A stretch of 64,000 nucleotides of DNA from Bacillus sp. FJAT-26390 (GCF_001682865.1 NZ_MAQX01000037.1:124001-188000), one strand, 5' to 3'; counted from the stretch's first letter, positions 44,222 to 53,070 are shown. Notes: generated from the sequence alone by a model not told the origin. Numbers and translations are program-made.

Positions 44222-45031
44222 TTATTCTGTAATTTGAAAGTCGGCAAATTGGATTTTTGCTTCCTGAATGCCGGTAAACAATTTGCGGTAAATGCCCCAT
44301 TTCGGACGATTAATAGTGGCGCCGGATCTCCAGTTGTCCTTCGTTCCGCTGTATGACATCAAGGTCGTTCCGTCTAGCTTTTTGAGTGTCATATTGATCG
44401 AGCCGCTATCGCTATGCTTCATGGTAACTGTGGCTTCAACCCATTGACCGTCGATATTGGAGAACGCCGTTTGCGCCAATGTTTGGACCTGAGAAGCATC
44501 TGCTCCGATCGGGCTATGCTTGAATTTCAAGTTGCCGCCATCGACCGAGAACGTCAGAATCGGATAACCATCGTCCCCATCCACCGCTTTCACTTGGAAA
44601 ATATGATGGAAGCTGCCTGAAGGAGATTGCGGATAAGGGCTCATCGGACGGAACTTCCACTTGTACGTAGTCGTTTGGTCCTTTGAAGCCGTTGCATTGC
44701 TAGGCGAGCCTTTGTACGCTTTAACCTCGACACGCTGTCTGTCCGTATTCGATCCGTCGAGAGCAGCCGTATCAGATGCGTCTCCCACCTTGAATTGAAA
44801 GACATTGTTACCCGCGATCTGCGATGAGGTCGTTTCGCTGATATGATAGGAATCCGTCGGACCGTCGACGGGATCGCTGCCCAAATATTGCTGAAAGATT
44901 TGCAGCGGCGTCAAGCCGGTGTTTGCGCCATCGGAATTGATGGTAATTGTCGCAGCGTATGCGGTGGTTGCTACTGCTACGATAGACGCGACTGTAATTC
45001 CTGCGACGAATGATTTCATCCTTTTGTTCAT
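44222..45031 (-). CDS. Secreted polysaccharide-lyase-like protein (ConA-like fold suggested)
   Basis: About 269 residues, with a Sec signal (SFVAGITVASIVAVATTAYA) cleaved near AYA-AT. The mature part has beta-rich blocks DRQRVEVKAYKGSPSNA, GSFHHIFQVKAVDGDDGYP and a C-terminal NRPKWGIYRKLF, a layout seen in jelly-roll or concanavalin-like lyases (PL7, PL13 or PL20 type). Catalytic residues were not assigned. ATG at 45031 has GGAGG eight bases upstream; two earlier in-frame ATGs are worse. A cre-like site lies upstream. The substrate is unknown. Confidence 0.8.
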   Translation of the reverse strand: MNKRMKSFVAGITVASIVAVATTAYAATITINSDGANTGLTPLQIFQQYLGSDPVDGPTDSYHISETTSSQIAGNNVFQFKVGDASDTAALDGSNTDRQRVEVKAYKGSPSNATASKDQTTTYKWKFRPMSPYPQSPSGSFHHIFQVKAVDGDDGYPILTFSVDGGNLKFKHSPIGADASQVQTLAQTAFSNIDGQWVEATVTMKHSDSGSINMTLKKLDGTTLMSYSGTKDNWRSGATINRPKWGIYRKLFTGIQEAKIQFADFQITE

Positions 45032-45111
45032 TAACATAACCTCCAATTGTTTTAGTGTTCTTGATCATGCATGCTGGTTGCCGTTGCCGTTACATGATGT
45101 GAAACTACAAT

Positions 45112-45125
45112 TTAAAGCGCTTTCA
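45112..45125. promoter_or_regulatory. Catabolite-responsive element (cre)
   Basis: TGAAAGCGCTTTAA on the minus strand fits the CcpA consensus very closely. It lies about 80 bp upstream of the secreted lyase-like gene start, in its presumed leader or promoter, and suggests glucose repression. Confidence 0.65.
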
Positions 45126-45212
45126 CCTCCTTGTGCCTATCATATTGGAAAATAAATCTAGTTTGGATGTGATATTTTACGCATAACCTGTATTTTTTTA
45201 AAACTTATTACA

Positions 45213-45420
45213 TTTTCAATATTCCTGGGCAACCTCCTACTTGGTCACCCCGTGGAGAACCATGGCAACTCCAATATCGTGCTGGCCACTATGATCTATG
45301 AGTTTACGAAGATGTTCCTGAAAATCGACAGCGAGCGGCGCTACATGCTTCTGTTCGGCGAAAGCCAGACGGCACTGCGCGTATGGAGGAGTTCATATGG
45401 GACAACGGAAGAAATTTAAC
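45213..45420 (+). other. Unrecognised open reading stretch without a start
   Basis: The plus strand reads GHPVENHGNSNIVLATMIY, then EFTKMFLKIDSERRYMLLFG and on to a stop, with codon use like real protein. No ATG or ribosome site opens it. It overlaps the IS3 fragment in another frame. It is probably the tail of a gene cut by a past insertion. The family is not recognised. Confidence 0.3.
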
Positions 45421-45471
45421 AAGACCTTTAAAGAGCAGGTAGTCCTGCGTATTTTAGCTGAAGAATCGTAA
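45397..45471 (+). pseudogene. IS3-family transposase OrfA fragment
   Basis: A 24-codon stub starting MGQRKKFNKTFKEQVVLRIL, the usual N-terminus of IS3-family OrfA (helix-turn-helix part), then a stop. GGAGGAG precedes the ATG. The rest of the element is absent. A 20-bp palindrome (45474-45493, GGAGCTGCC core) follows. Confidence 0.65.
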
Positions 45472-45756
45472 AAGGAGCTGCCGCGGCAGCTCCCTTCATC
45501 GTTTGTATAGAGTGCTTCTTTGAACTCACTCAGTACCATTCAATTTTCTCACAAATACTCGCTTATTCGCACGATTTCACCCTTTCCGAAAATGCGGAAA
45601 GATAGTAGAGAAAGATAGTTGAAGACCAGGACAACATGAAGGCGTGAGGAAATAGAGGGTGAGCTTACAAGCCCCATATCCTTCCATTTACTGCACGCAT
45701 TCTCCACGCCGCCCCTGGAGGTTATCACTCCCATCTCGGGGCGGGTCTTTGCCCTC
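45472..45756. other. Region between IS remnants
   Basis: About 285 bp with a GGAGCTGCC palindrome and GC-rich sequence next to the IS110 remnant. It may be leftover non-coding end of that element. No gene supported. Confidence 0.35.
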
Positions 45757-46512
45757 TCAAGCCTCTACAACTTGCAGCTGTTGGCAAGCCAGGTCGTATT
45801 CAGCGAGAAGTTGCGTTAAGTGGAGCTTGTACGCATCAGTTGCCTGCTTAGAGCCAACAGAATGACGAGCAAGCGCAATAAGGGTCTGAGCTTTCTTGTT
45901 CCCGGGTTGACGTTGCATAATGGATTTCCAGCCACTCACCACGTCCTGAGGCGCTAGCTTTCTCAGTTCTTCAGGTGTTGGGAAAAGACGTAGTGTGGCC
46001 AATGCCCCCCCGCACAACAGGTTCTTAAATACTTGCCGCAGCTCAGGAACACTACGTCAACCCAGCGATGGATTTGGTTTTTAGCGCTTACGAGTCTCGT
46101 CACGACAGAGTCGCGGTTTGAGAGATAAACACGCAGCTCTTCAAAGGCCTCAGGCGTGCTACGAATAAAAGAGTAATAACCGTTTTTGACCATGTCTGCG
46201 ATGACGAGAGCATCCTTTTTGTCGCTCTTCGATGGTGTATTGTCACGTTTTTCCTTATTCTTTTTCACGAGATGAGGATTAACAAGAACAACTTGGAATT
46301 GTTTCTCGGATAACCATCTAGAGATGCTTAGCCAGTAATGCCCCGTCGGTTCCATGCCGATAATTGCGAAGTAAGGTTATGGGCTTCTTGCAACGATTGA
46401 ATCCAGCGAAGAAGGGCTTGAAATCCTTCTTCATCATTAGAGAAAGATAGCGGATTGCCAATTGCGATCCCGCGGAAGTTTACTGCACGAGCGACATGCG
46501 TTAGTTGTGACA
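45757..46512 (-). pseudogene. IS110-family transposase remnant, frameshifted and truncated
   Basis: Three reading frames join into one IS110-like protein: HVARAVNFRGIAIGNPLSFS onward, then GMEPTGHYW with VLVNPHLVKKNKEK and SDKKDALVIADMV, then FPTPEELRKLAPQDVVSGW to ACQQLQVVEA. Frameshifts lie near 46360 and 46045 (a lost T in TTCCTGAG). The first 25 or so residues with the initial catalytic Asp and the whole C-terminal serine-containing domain are missing. The element is dead. Its right end fuses to an SDR fragment at about 46512. Confidence 0.88.
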
Positions 46513-46805
46513 AAGCTGATAATTAACGCTCTAACCGTTCGCATCCCGATACCAGCATTGTTTACAAGGACATCAATTTTACCCCATTCAGTTTTTACCC
46601 ATTTTACCGCATCTTCTACCGATCCCTCTGACCTTACATCCAGTGGAAGCTCAAGAACAGTAGTATATCAATTTTCTTTAAGTTTTTTTACGGCTTCAGT
46701 TAATTTTGACCCTGGACGGGATGCTAATGCAACTTTTGCAAGAAGGGCTTCTGTCATGGCATAACCTAAGCCGTCGGAGGCACCGGTAATGACAACTTCC
46801 TTCAT
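46513..46805 (-). pseudogene. SDR oxidoreductase 5' fragment, interrupted by IS110
   Basis: Starting at ATG 46805, the minus strand reads MKEVVITGASDGLGYAMTEA, and later WGKIDVLVNNAGIGMRTVR, clear SDR cofactor and NNAG motifs. A TGA at 46670-46668 interrupts it, and the rest of the gene, including YxxxK, is replaced by IS110 sequence. Confidence 0.85.
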
Positions 46806-47032
46806 TTTAATATTTTAATCACGCAACTTTTAACATTTCATGTATTGTCTCCACAAACCGTTCCTTTCCGTCATAACACTTTAGGATAATACAATAGAGA
46901 GCAAGAAAAGAAGCGGAATTTTACCCGCTCCATTCATGGATGTACGAATGCCTATGATGACGGGATCGAATGCATACCTAAAGCGTATGATTCATATCAT
47001 GTATCGAATCAGTCGAGAGGGAGAGGACGCAG

Positions 47033-47479
47033 ATGTTGAAAATCACCCTAGAAGTCGCCAAAGTGTTGATTCACGCAGCGGAACTCCGGGCAAGGGAGCT
47101 CGGGATCGCGGAAGTGATCGCCATCGTAGACGATGGCGGGAATTTCGTTGCTTCTCATCGGATGGACCATGCCTGACTGGCCAGTGTCGACATCGCCCAT
47201 AATAAGGCATGGACGGCGGTCGCGCTAAAAGTGCCCACGGCGAGCCTTGCTCCGTTGGCGGTCCCGAGCGGGGAGCTGTACGGGATCAATACGACCAACC
47301 ACGGACGCGTTGTCGTGTTCGGAGGGGGGATTCCGTTGTCGTTCGAAGGGAGAATCGTCGGGGCGGTCGGCGCAAGCGGCAGTACGGTCGCAAACGACAT
47401 TGAGGTTGCGGAAGCGGCGGTGCGAGCTTTCGAAACCTATCCGAAGGCGCGGATCGGGTCTTCCGGGAGATTGCTGTAA
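47033..47479 (+). pseudogene. HbpS/GlcG-like (DUF336) gene with internal stop
   Basis: The plus frame reads MLKITLEVAKVLIHAAELRA and VIAIVDDGGNFVASHRMDHA, then TGA at 47174-47176, then continues in the same frame LASVDIAHNKAWTAVALKVP to the normal C-terminus SSGRLL (about 148 codons). GGGAGAGGA precedes the ATG. Everything except one codon looks intact, so this is a recent nonsense mutation or a readthrough case. GC content is well above the flanks. Family members bind haem or cobalamin-like cofactors; function here is unknown. Confidence 0.85.
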
Positions 47480-47592
47480 ACCTGGCGGCTTTAGCCCTAT
47501 ATACATTACAATAACCCAAAGACGAATTTTATAAAACTTCCAGTTAGCGAAGCGAGGTTACCGATTAATCTCTCGGCAGCCTCGTCATGTAG

Positions 47593-47618
47593 TTTATTGA
47601 GCTCTCGTTTCCCGTTAG
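47593..47618 (+). repeat. 26-bp interspersed repeat, copy b
   Basis: TTTATTGAGCTCTCGTTT followed by CCCGTTAG, next to an imperfect hairpin with CGAGG/CCTCG arms (about 47545-47585). It matches the copies at 43438, 49277 and 52525. Confidence 0.7.
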
Positions 47619-47626
47619 CTCAACGT

Positions 47627-47923
47627 TTAATTGTATTCCCCTTTAAATGGCTTTTTAAAATCCCGTATTTGTTTGTTATTTTGATCGTATTCAGCCCAAT
47701 AGAACACATCTCTAAAATCTATTTTTGCAATGTTGAGATATTTTTGAAGCTGTTCAATACTTCCTTCAGATAAAAACAAAATTGATCTAATTAATCTCAA
47801 TATAAACTCTTCTTCGGTGTGGAAAAAACTTTGATTAGTTAATAGGTCTTCAACACAATCGTATTGATCCTTATATTCCTGCTGTATTTTTTCAATAATA
47901 TCCAAAGGAAGAATTAAACTCAT
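47627..47923 (-). CDS. Hypothetical protein, 98 residues
   Basis: A small acidic, AT-rich ORF with many aromatic residues (FYWAEY, HTEEEF) and no signal or membrane segment. GGAG lies eight bases before the ATG. It is not recognised. Its low GC and position among remnants suggest acquired DNA; an immunity-type protein is one possibility but nothing shows this. Confidence 0.6.
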   Translation of the reverse strand: MSLILPLDIIEKIQQEYKDQYDCVEDLLTNQSFFHTEEEFILRLIRSILFLSEGSIEQLQKYLNIAKIDFRDVFYWAEYDQNNKQIRDFKKPFKGEYN

Positions 47924-48092
47924 ATTTCAACTCCGAGCTTAATGGATTTTTGAAATTAATGGCACTACCGCAGTTTCTCATAGCGTCTTATTTGCGATGA
48001 CCGTAAATTTCCCATAACTTTTGTCGGACCGAGAGCCGAATGGCTCGAAACGTGAATATGATGTTATATGATAGGAATGCCTTCGTGAAATA

Positions 48093-48629
48093 CTAAAAAA
48101 GCACTTCTATTTGTTTATAATCTTTCGAAGGTGATTCCTTTGTTAAAATCTCTTTGTCATCACTATGACCATTATAAATATTCAATATCTTTAACTGATA
48201 AATCCAATCTCCTGTATCTTCGTGTACTAATCTACCGTTATAGATAATCCTTCCATATTCACTACTTTGAAGTATAAACGTGATTTCAGATAAGTATTGA
48301 TATCTTGAATCATAACGAACAGGCTTGCCACAAGAATCAGAATACTTAAAATATACTTGTAGTTCGTCAATCTTGTTTTGTATTTCAGTACTAGCTATCT
48401 TCCATTCATTTAGGTGTGAGTCAAGATACTCGACTTTATTACTTTTAATTTTAAATCCATTTTTATTTTGAATAATTAGTATTTCCTGAAAAGGAATCGT
48501 AGTGCTTCCAATATAATTTATCAGCTTATCTGGAATTGGGAACGACTTGCTAAATCTATTTCTCAAAGTAGAGTATGGAGCTCCTCTGACCTTTTTGTCC
48601 CATAATATTGTGATAGATTGAATGATCAC
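48093..48629 (-). CDS. Hypothetical protein, 178 residues
   Basis: A soluble, beta-rich, AT-rich ORF (SITILWDKK, EILIIQNKNGFKIKSNKVEYL, YGRIIYNGRLVHEDTGDWIY). No signal peptide or family is recognised. It lies 169 bp upstream of the 98-residue ORF in the same direction and shares its base composition, so they may have arrived together. Confidence 0.6.
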   Translation of the reverse strand: MIIQSITILWDKKVRGAPYSTLRNRFSKSFPIPDKLINYIGSTTIPFQEILIIQNKNGFKIKSNKVEYLDSHLNEWKIASTEIQNKIDELQVYFKYSDSCGKPVRYDSRYQYLSEITFILQSSEYGRIIYNGRLVHEDTGDWIYQLKILNIYNGHSDDKEILTKESPSKDYKQIEVLF

Positions 48630-48677
48630 AAATATTCGCTCCTTAGTTTAAGTATTACATTCCTTTCATGTAACGTC

Positions 48678-49126
48678 TCATGTACGAACTACGCATATTC
48701 TCCATACTTGAAGTATTCGTGAAGTAATTAATCTAACCTGCCCGTTAGCATAGTAATTCGAGCTCTCATAGCCGTTAATGATTTTCTTAATAATTCCCAT
48801 CGTATCCACGGGAATTTCGATTGGTCTAAAGAACCCATATTCAATAACTTCTTGATTATCAATTTTAATTATGCCTTCAAAGTTACTGCTTATGTATGTT
48901 ATAGCAATATAGTGAATCTCGTCCCCCGATGTTCTTCGTGAAGTTCCCTCTTAAGCGCTTCTTCAACCGATTCCCCCGGCTCTAATAATCCACCTGGAAG
49001 TCCCCATAAACCATCGCAATGCTTCACGAGTAATATTAGACCATTACAATTTCGCAATATTAAAGTTGGTCTTACCATTATCAATGGCAAGTCTGGCACA
49101 CGATTAATAAGTTTCTGGATGTACAT
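48678..49126 (-). pseudogene. Nudix hydrolase gene with internal deletion and frameshift
   Basis: The ATG at 49126 has AGGAG upstream. The frame encodes LPGGLLEPGESVEEALKREL and HEE of the Nudix box, then breaks. Another frame continues DEIHYIAITYISSNFEG, EYGFFRPIEIPVDT and ends at TGA 48680. The segment normally joining these (roughly 25-30 residues, including the TGL after HEE) is missing and the frame is shifted, so the gene is inactive. Confidence 0.82.
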
Positions 49127-49240
49127 AATTGTTCTCCTATAAGTTATTTTCATCTGTCGTTTAACATACCCGCATGCATATTATTCTAGATAAAATAATT
49201 ATTCCCTGTCTTTTGAAGCTATCCTGCCCATTGCGTAATT

Positions 49241-49269
49241 AAGCAGCCGATCATTGTGGTCGGCTGCTT
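49241..49269 (+). terminator. Terminator-like hairpin beside an interspersed repeat
   Basis: AAGCAGCCGA at 49241-49250 pairs with TCGGCTGCTT at 49260-49269, followed by CCGTGTTTTTATTG on the plus strand. No plus-strand gene lies upstream, so it belongs to the repeat unit rather than a local operon. Confidence 0.6.
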
Positions 49270-49276
49270 CCGTGTT

Positions 49277-49302
49277 TTTATTGAACTATCGTTACCCGTT
49301 TG
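49277..49302 (+). repeat. 26-bp interspersed repeat, copy c
   Basis: TTTATTGAACTATCGTTA followed by CCCGTTTG, directly after the hairpin at 49241-49269. It differs from copy a (43438-43463) at five positions, mostly in the centre. Confidence 0.7.
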
Positions 49303-49430
49303 TTTAATAAAGTAAGCCTTCCTTATCTGTTATAAATTTAGGCAACTTTGTGCTTATTATTTTCCGGTAAGAGTATGGTTCTTCAACCTCACAAAACTTC
49401 CGGTAAACGGCTATGAAGCGCATCTACATG

Positions 49431-49454
49431 AAAAAAGTAGCCGCAATCGGCTGC
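49431..49454 (-). terminator. Terminator of the two-component/lipoprotein operon
   Basis: GTAGCCG at 49437-49443 pairs with CGGCTGC at 49448-49454 with a CAAT loop; on the minus strand TTTTTT follows (49431-49436). It begins 22 bp past the stop at 49476. Confidence 0.8.
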
Positions 49455-49475
49455 TTTTGACATGAACATTGATGT

Positions 49476-49964
49476 TTATTTCAAAGTGATTTCCTTTTTC
49501 CACGTTAATTCCTTGCCTTGCTCATTCTTGAACACGAATACAACCTGCCCTTTCTCGCCCTTCATCGCATCCGGATAGAAGAATCCAGTAAATTGTCCGT
49601 CGCCGCTAATATAGAAGCCGTCTCCACCGCTTGCTCCATGTTCAATGGCTACTTGAACCGAATTGATGATTTGGTTTTCCTTGGACACCCACTGCATTTC
49701 TGCAAGAGCAAATCCTTCCGGAAGCTGCTCCACGACAAAATCGAAGCTGTTGCCCTCAATTGGCTTTTCCGTCTGGTCAATGATAATTAATATTTTCTTG
49801 TCAGAGTCCGTATCCGCTGCTTGATCGCCTGTTGCTTCGTTCTCTGGCTTCGTTATAGGTGTAGCCGTAGTGTCTAATTCGTTGTTGGACTGATTGCCGC
49901 ATGCGCTGGCCAGCAGCAGTACGATCAAAGCTGATATCAAATACATATATTTTGTTCTAATCAT
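49476..49964 (-). CDS. Lipoprotein of unknown function
   Basis: About 162 residues. The signal MIRTKYMYLISALIVLLLASAC ends in lipobox ASAC, then a Thr/Glu/Asp-rich linker (about 25-50). The rest is a single small beta-rich domain with ENQIINSVQVAIEHGASGGDGFYISGDG and GQVVFVFKNEQGKELTW. The ATG at 49964 has GGAGG eight bases upstream and overlaps the kinase stop by eight bases, so expression is coupled to the kinase. It may be the target or sensory partner of the two-component system. Confidence 0.82.
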   Translation of the reverse strand: MIRTKYMYLISALIVLLLASACGNQSNNELDTTATPITKPENEATGDQAADTDSDKKILIIIDQTEKPIEGNSFDFVVEQLPEGFALAEMQWVSKENQIINSVQVAIEHGASGGDGFYISGDGQFTGFFYPDAMKGEKGQVVFVFKNEQGKELTWKKEITLK

Positions 49965-51720
49965 AGGTTGTTCCTCCGTTTTCATCTAATGTAAAAGAAA
50001 ATGCTACGCCTTGCTTCGTGTTCTCCACGCCATACTCGCTTCCATGAAGCTCCAAAATATGCTTGGTGATGGCGAGTCCTAGTCCCGTTCCACCGGATTT
50101 ACGATCCCGTGAACGCTCCGCCCGGTAAAAGTGATCCCAGACCCGACTGATATCCTCTTCGGGAATCGGCGGTCCAATGTTTTCAATGACGGTTGTTATT
50201 TTTCCTGGTGCCGTTCGCTGGATGCCGATCGTAATGGCACTGTTCACAACGGCATGCCGAATGGCGTTGCTCATGAAATTCAGAATGACCTGCTCGAGGC
50301 GTCTGGGATCAGCCCGTACTAGCAGCTCTTCCTCTTCCTCTTTATCCGCGTTTATCCGCAATTGAAGCTGTTTCATCTCCAATTGCTGAGAGAATGCATC
50401 ACTCACCCTTTGAATCAGGCTTGCCAGAGCTAAGCTTCTCGGCTGCAGCTGAATGGCCTTCGCTTCGAATTTGGACAGCTCCAGCATATCCATAATTAAT
50501 GCATTCATCCGATCCGTTTCATTGACGATGAGGGCCAGATAACGTTCGCTTTTGTCGCTCGCCACGCCGTCCTGCAGCCCTTCCGCAAAGCCTTTCACAA
50601 TCCCGAGCGGCGTCTTCAATTCATGAGAAATGTTCGCGATCAGCTCTTTGCGAAGCTGCTCGGACCGCCGTTTCTCCTCCACATCCTCCTGAAGCATCGC
50701 ATTCGCATGGGTAAGCTCCTTCATGGAGGCGTCCAAATTCCGCGACAACGCAACCATGCTTCTCGACAGCTCCCCGAATTCATCCTTCGAATCGATTGCT
50801 GACTGCTCCGTAAAGTCCAGCTTGGCAAGACGCGCTGCAGAGCGGCTAAGCAGCACTAAGGGACGGGAGACAATTCTGGAATAAATCAAAGACAAAACAA
50901 TCGCAAGCAGAACCATAAGCGGCGCCAAATAAACGACATATTGCTTAAGAATCCCGACAGCTTCCCCTACAGGCTGCATAGAGGTCATAACGAATAAATA
51001 GCTATTCTCTTCGTTGCCCTCTGAGAGCAGACGTATGAGAACCGTATAGGGGATACCACTCCATTTATCCTGCCAATCCAGCTGCAAGACCGAACCGCTC
51101 CGCAGCCTTGACTGCCATTGTTCCATTTGCGAATTCCAATCTAGAAGCACATCATCGACAAGAGCATCCTGATAAAGCGGATTATATGACCGCCGCTCCG
51201 GCAGCATGAGATCCGTTACTTTTCCTCGCACGCGTACTAAGCCCTCTTTGAGAACGGTATCGGTCTGCTGGATAACAACAGGATGCATAATCGTATCATC
51301 CTCATTCATGAAGATCCCATCAACCACCAGCGTCTCGCCTATTTGAATCTTTTGGGGGATTTGATCCACAGTCATGCCTTCTTTAGAAATCTGAATCGTT
51401 ATCGTCTTGCTGCCAGCTTCCAGTTCCAAATAATAAGGATGTGTGCTTATTCGCTCAAATCGGCTATTCAGGATGTCGGTACTCGTATCATGCTCATTCA
51501 TGAATGCACCTAGCAGTCGTGACACCTGTCGTTCACTCGATTGCGCCTCTTTGTATTGGCGAGCGAATTTATTCATGCTCTTCTCTAAAACATTAATTTT
51601 AGACATACGGTAAAACTGCTCGAAAAACAATCCTTGTGCAAGCAGCAATATGGTGAACACAAGCAGGATCAACACGGAAGTGACAACGAATAGTTTAAGG
51701 GCTACACCTCTTCTTTTCAT
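49957..51720 (-). CDS. Sensor histidine kinase, HAMP-HisKA-HATPase
   Basis: 587 residues. TM1 (LFVVTSVLILLVFTILLLA, about 10-28), a long extracellular region (about 32-262), TM2 (VVYLAPLMVLLAIVLSLIY, about 263-281), HAMP, HisKA motif IANISHELKTPLGIV with the phosphorylated His near 365, N-box QVILNFMSNAIRHA and GTGLGLAITKHILELH. Its start overlaps the regulator stop by four bases. It pairs with the OmpR-type regulator upstream and is coupled to the lipoprotein downstream. The signal is unknown; this class often senses envelope stress. Confidence 0.94.
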   Translation of the reverse strand: MKRRGVALKLFVVTSVLILLVFTILLLAQGLFFEQFYRMSKINVLEKSMNKFARQYKEAQSSERQVSRLLGAFMNEHDTSTDILNSRFERISTHPYYLELEAGSKTITIQISKEGMTVDQIPQKIQIGETLVVDGIFMNEDDTIMHPVVIQQTDTVLKEGLVRVRGKVTDLMLPERRSYNPLYQDALVDDVLLDWNSQMEQWQSRLRSGSVLQLDWQDKWSGIPYTVLIRLLSEGNEENSYLFVMTSMQPVGEAVGILKQYVVYLAPLMVLLAIVLSLIYSRIVSRPLVLLSRSAARLAKLDFTEQSAIDSKDEFGELSRSMVALSRNLDASMKELTHANAMLQEDVEEKRRSEQLRKELIANISHELKTPLGIVKGFAEGLQDGVASDKSERYLALIVNETDRMNALIMDMLELSKFEAKAIQLQPRSLALASLIQRVSDAFSQQLEMKQLQLRINADKEEEEELLVRADPRRLEQVILNFMSNAIRHAVVNSAITIGIQRTAPGKITTVIENIGPPIPEEDISRVWDHFYRAERSRDRKSGGTGLGLAITKHILELHGSEYGVENTKQGVAFSFTLDENGGTTYD

Positions 51721-52397
51721 CGACCCATCTCGAACTTATATCCAGAACGAATAACTGTCGCTATCGATCGTCCTTCGTCTCCGAGCTTAGCTCTTAGCTT
51801 TTTAATGTGGGTGTCCACCGTTCGCAAATCCCCCAAATAATCGTACCCCCAGACAGAGTCCAAAATATACTCTCGCGACAGCACCTTGCCGTAATGTTTG
51901 ATGAGAAAGAGGAGCAAATCGTACTCCTTAGGTGACAAATTGATCTTAGTACCCGCTACAAAGACGGTATATGCCGACCTGTTCACCATTAAATCACCAT
52001 AGACAAGCGTATCTCCCTCGCGTCCCATCGTCCCTTCCGTTCTCTTCATCAAAGTAGTAGCGCGGGCTACCAATACCCTTGGGCTCAGGGGCTTCGTTAC
52101 GTACTCATCGGCGCCAAGCTCGAACCCCATCAACTGGTCGTCATCCTCTGCTCTGGCAGTCATAATCATAATCGGGACATCCGATTTTTCCCGGATACGT
52201 TTGCATACCGACCATCCATCCATTTCCGGCATCATAATGTCGAGGACGACCAAATCAACGGAATTCTGTTCAAAAATGTCAAGCGCGACCCTCCCATTTT
52301 CCGCTTCAAACACGTCCCATTGTTCCTTCTTGAAATAGTCCATTATCACCTCTCGCATAAGCGTATCGTCTTCAACCAGCAATATCGTTCGTTTCAT
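51717..52397 (-). CDS. Response regulator, OmpR/PhoB family
   Basis: About 226 residues. The receiver domain has E9-D10-D11, phospho-acceptor D53 in LDIMMPEMDG, and K in YVTKPLSP. The C-terminal winged helix (about 128-225) has LSPKEYDLLLFLIKHYGKVLSREYILDSVWGYDY and TVDTHIKKLRAKL. ATG 52397 is preferred over the upstream ATG at 52424, since CGGAG lies nine bases before it and it starts MKRTILLVEDD. It forms an operon with the kinase. Confidence 0.94.
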   Translation of the reverse strand: MKRTILLVEDDTLMREVIMDYFKKEQWDVFEAENGRVALDIFEQNSVDLVVLDIMMPEMDGWSVCKRIREKSDVPIMIMTARAEDDDQLMGFELGADEYVTKPLSPRVLVARATTLMKRTEGTMGREGDTLVYGDLMVNRSAYTVFVAGTKINLSPKEYDLLLFLIKHYGKVLSREYILDSVWGYDYLGDLRTVDTHIKKLRAKLGDEGRSIATVIRSGYKFEMGR

Positions 52398-52731
52398 TCC
52401 ACCGCACTCCGCTTTCGCCTGCATTTCTAAGTTTTATTACTCCCACAACCTACTTTAAAGGACACCTGTGTACGTTGTGTGTATTTCAAATGAATGAATC
52501 AACTTTATGTACTTCTCCGACTCATTTATTGGCCAGCAGCTTCCCGTTAGCAGCAAATGCTCTATTCGATAAACTATCCTCGTTAAATTCATTGCGTCGA
52601 TTATAGCATAGTGATCTACAAACACTTCCCGCATGGTAGCTATCCTTAAATTTAGTCCAGCACATCAAATTAATAACTGCGACGAGAATAAATTGGCATG
52701 TTTAACGCCATTTAGTTCCTTCTCTCCAATC
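52398..52731. other. Upstream region of the OmpR-type operon
   Basis: About 330 bp without a gene. It contains repeat copy d at 52525-52550. No clear promoter picked out by eye. Confidence 0.5.
52525..52550 (+). repeat. 26-bp interspersed repeat, copy d
   Basis: TTTATTGGCCAGCAGC followed by TTCCCGTTAG. The ends match the other copies exactly (TTTATTG and TTCCCGTTAG); the centre differs. Confidence 0.6.
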
Positions 52732-53070
52732 TTATGGATTATTACCTGCCCCAACCACAACCGAGATAATACCACTATCATCGTGCTTCAAGATAACGAT
52801 GAAGATACCAGGCTTTGATTCGGGATCGAGAGTTGCACCGAAATCATAATATCCTTTCAGCCGATCTGCAAGGAGTTTACTCTCATACTGAAAGACCTTA
52901 CGGACTTCGTTATCTGTATATTCCTTGACCTTGACAGCATCACTTGGAATGACCGAGGAAGAGTCATGTAATGCTTCCTCTGCAGTTCGCCATCGCGAAT
53001 CCGTAGCTTCAAACGACAGGGTTATGTTGTTCGCTGTGTTTTTCTTCGTCACATCATCTTCGGCATACAT
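52732..53070 (-). CDS. Domain of a split lipoprotein, 112 residues, unknown function
   Basis: An acidic soluble domain (MYAEDDVTKKNTANNITL, VRKVFQYESKLLADRLKGYY, GIFIVILKHDDSGIISVVVG) with no signal peptide. Its ATG shares one base with the stop of the upstream lipoprotein (TAATG) and has no ribosome site of its own. It is therefore either strongly coupled or, more likely, the body of one lipoprotein split by a frameshift. No family recognised. Confidence 0.6.
   Translation of the reverse strand: MYAEDDVTKKNTANNITLSFEATDSRWRTAEEALHDSSSVIPSDAVKVKEYTDNEVRKVFQYESKLLADRLKGYYDFGATLDPESKPGIFIVILKHDDSGIISVVVGAGNNP

Larger units (their letters stand above)
49127..49475. other. Intergenic region with hairpins and a repeat
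   Basis: About 350 bp without a gene. It holds the hairpin at 49241-49269, a repeat copy at 49277-49302 and the terminator of the lipoprotein gene at 49431-49454. Confidence 0.6.

Noticed and set aside
46462..46764. Plus-strand ORF of 100 codons
   Set aside because: The minus strand carries the recognisable SDR fragment here.
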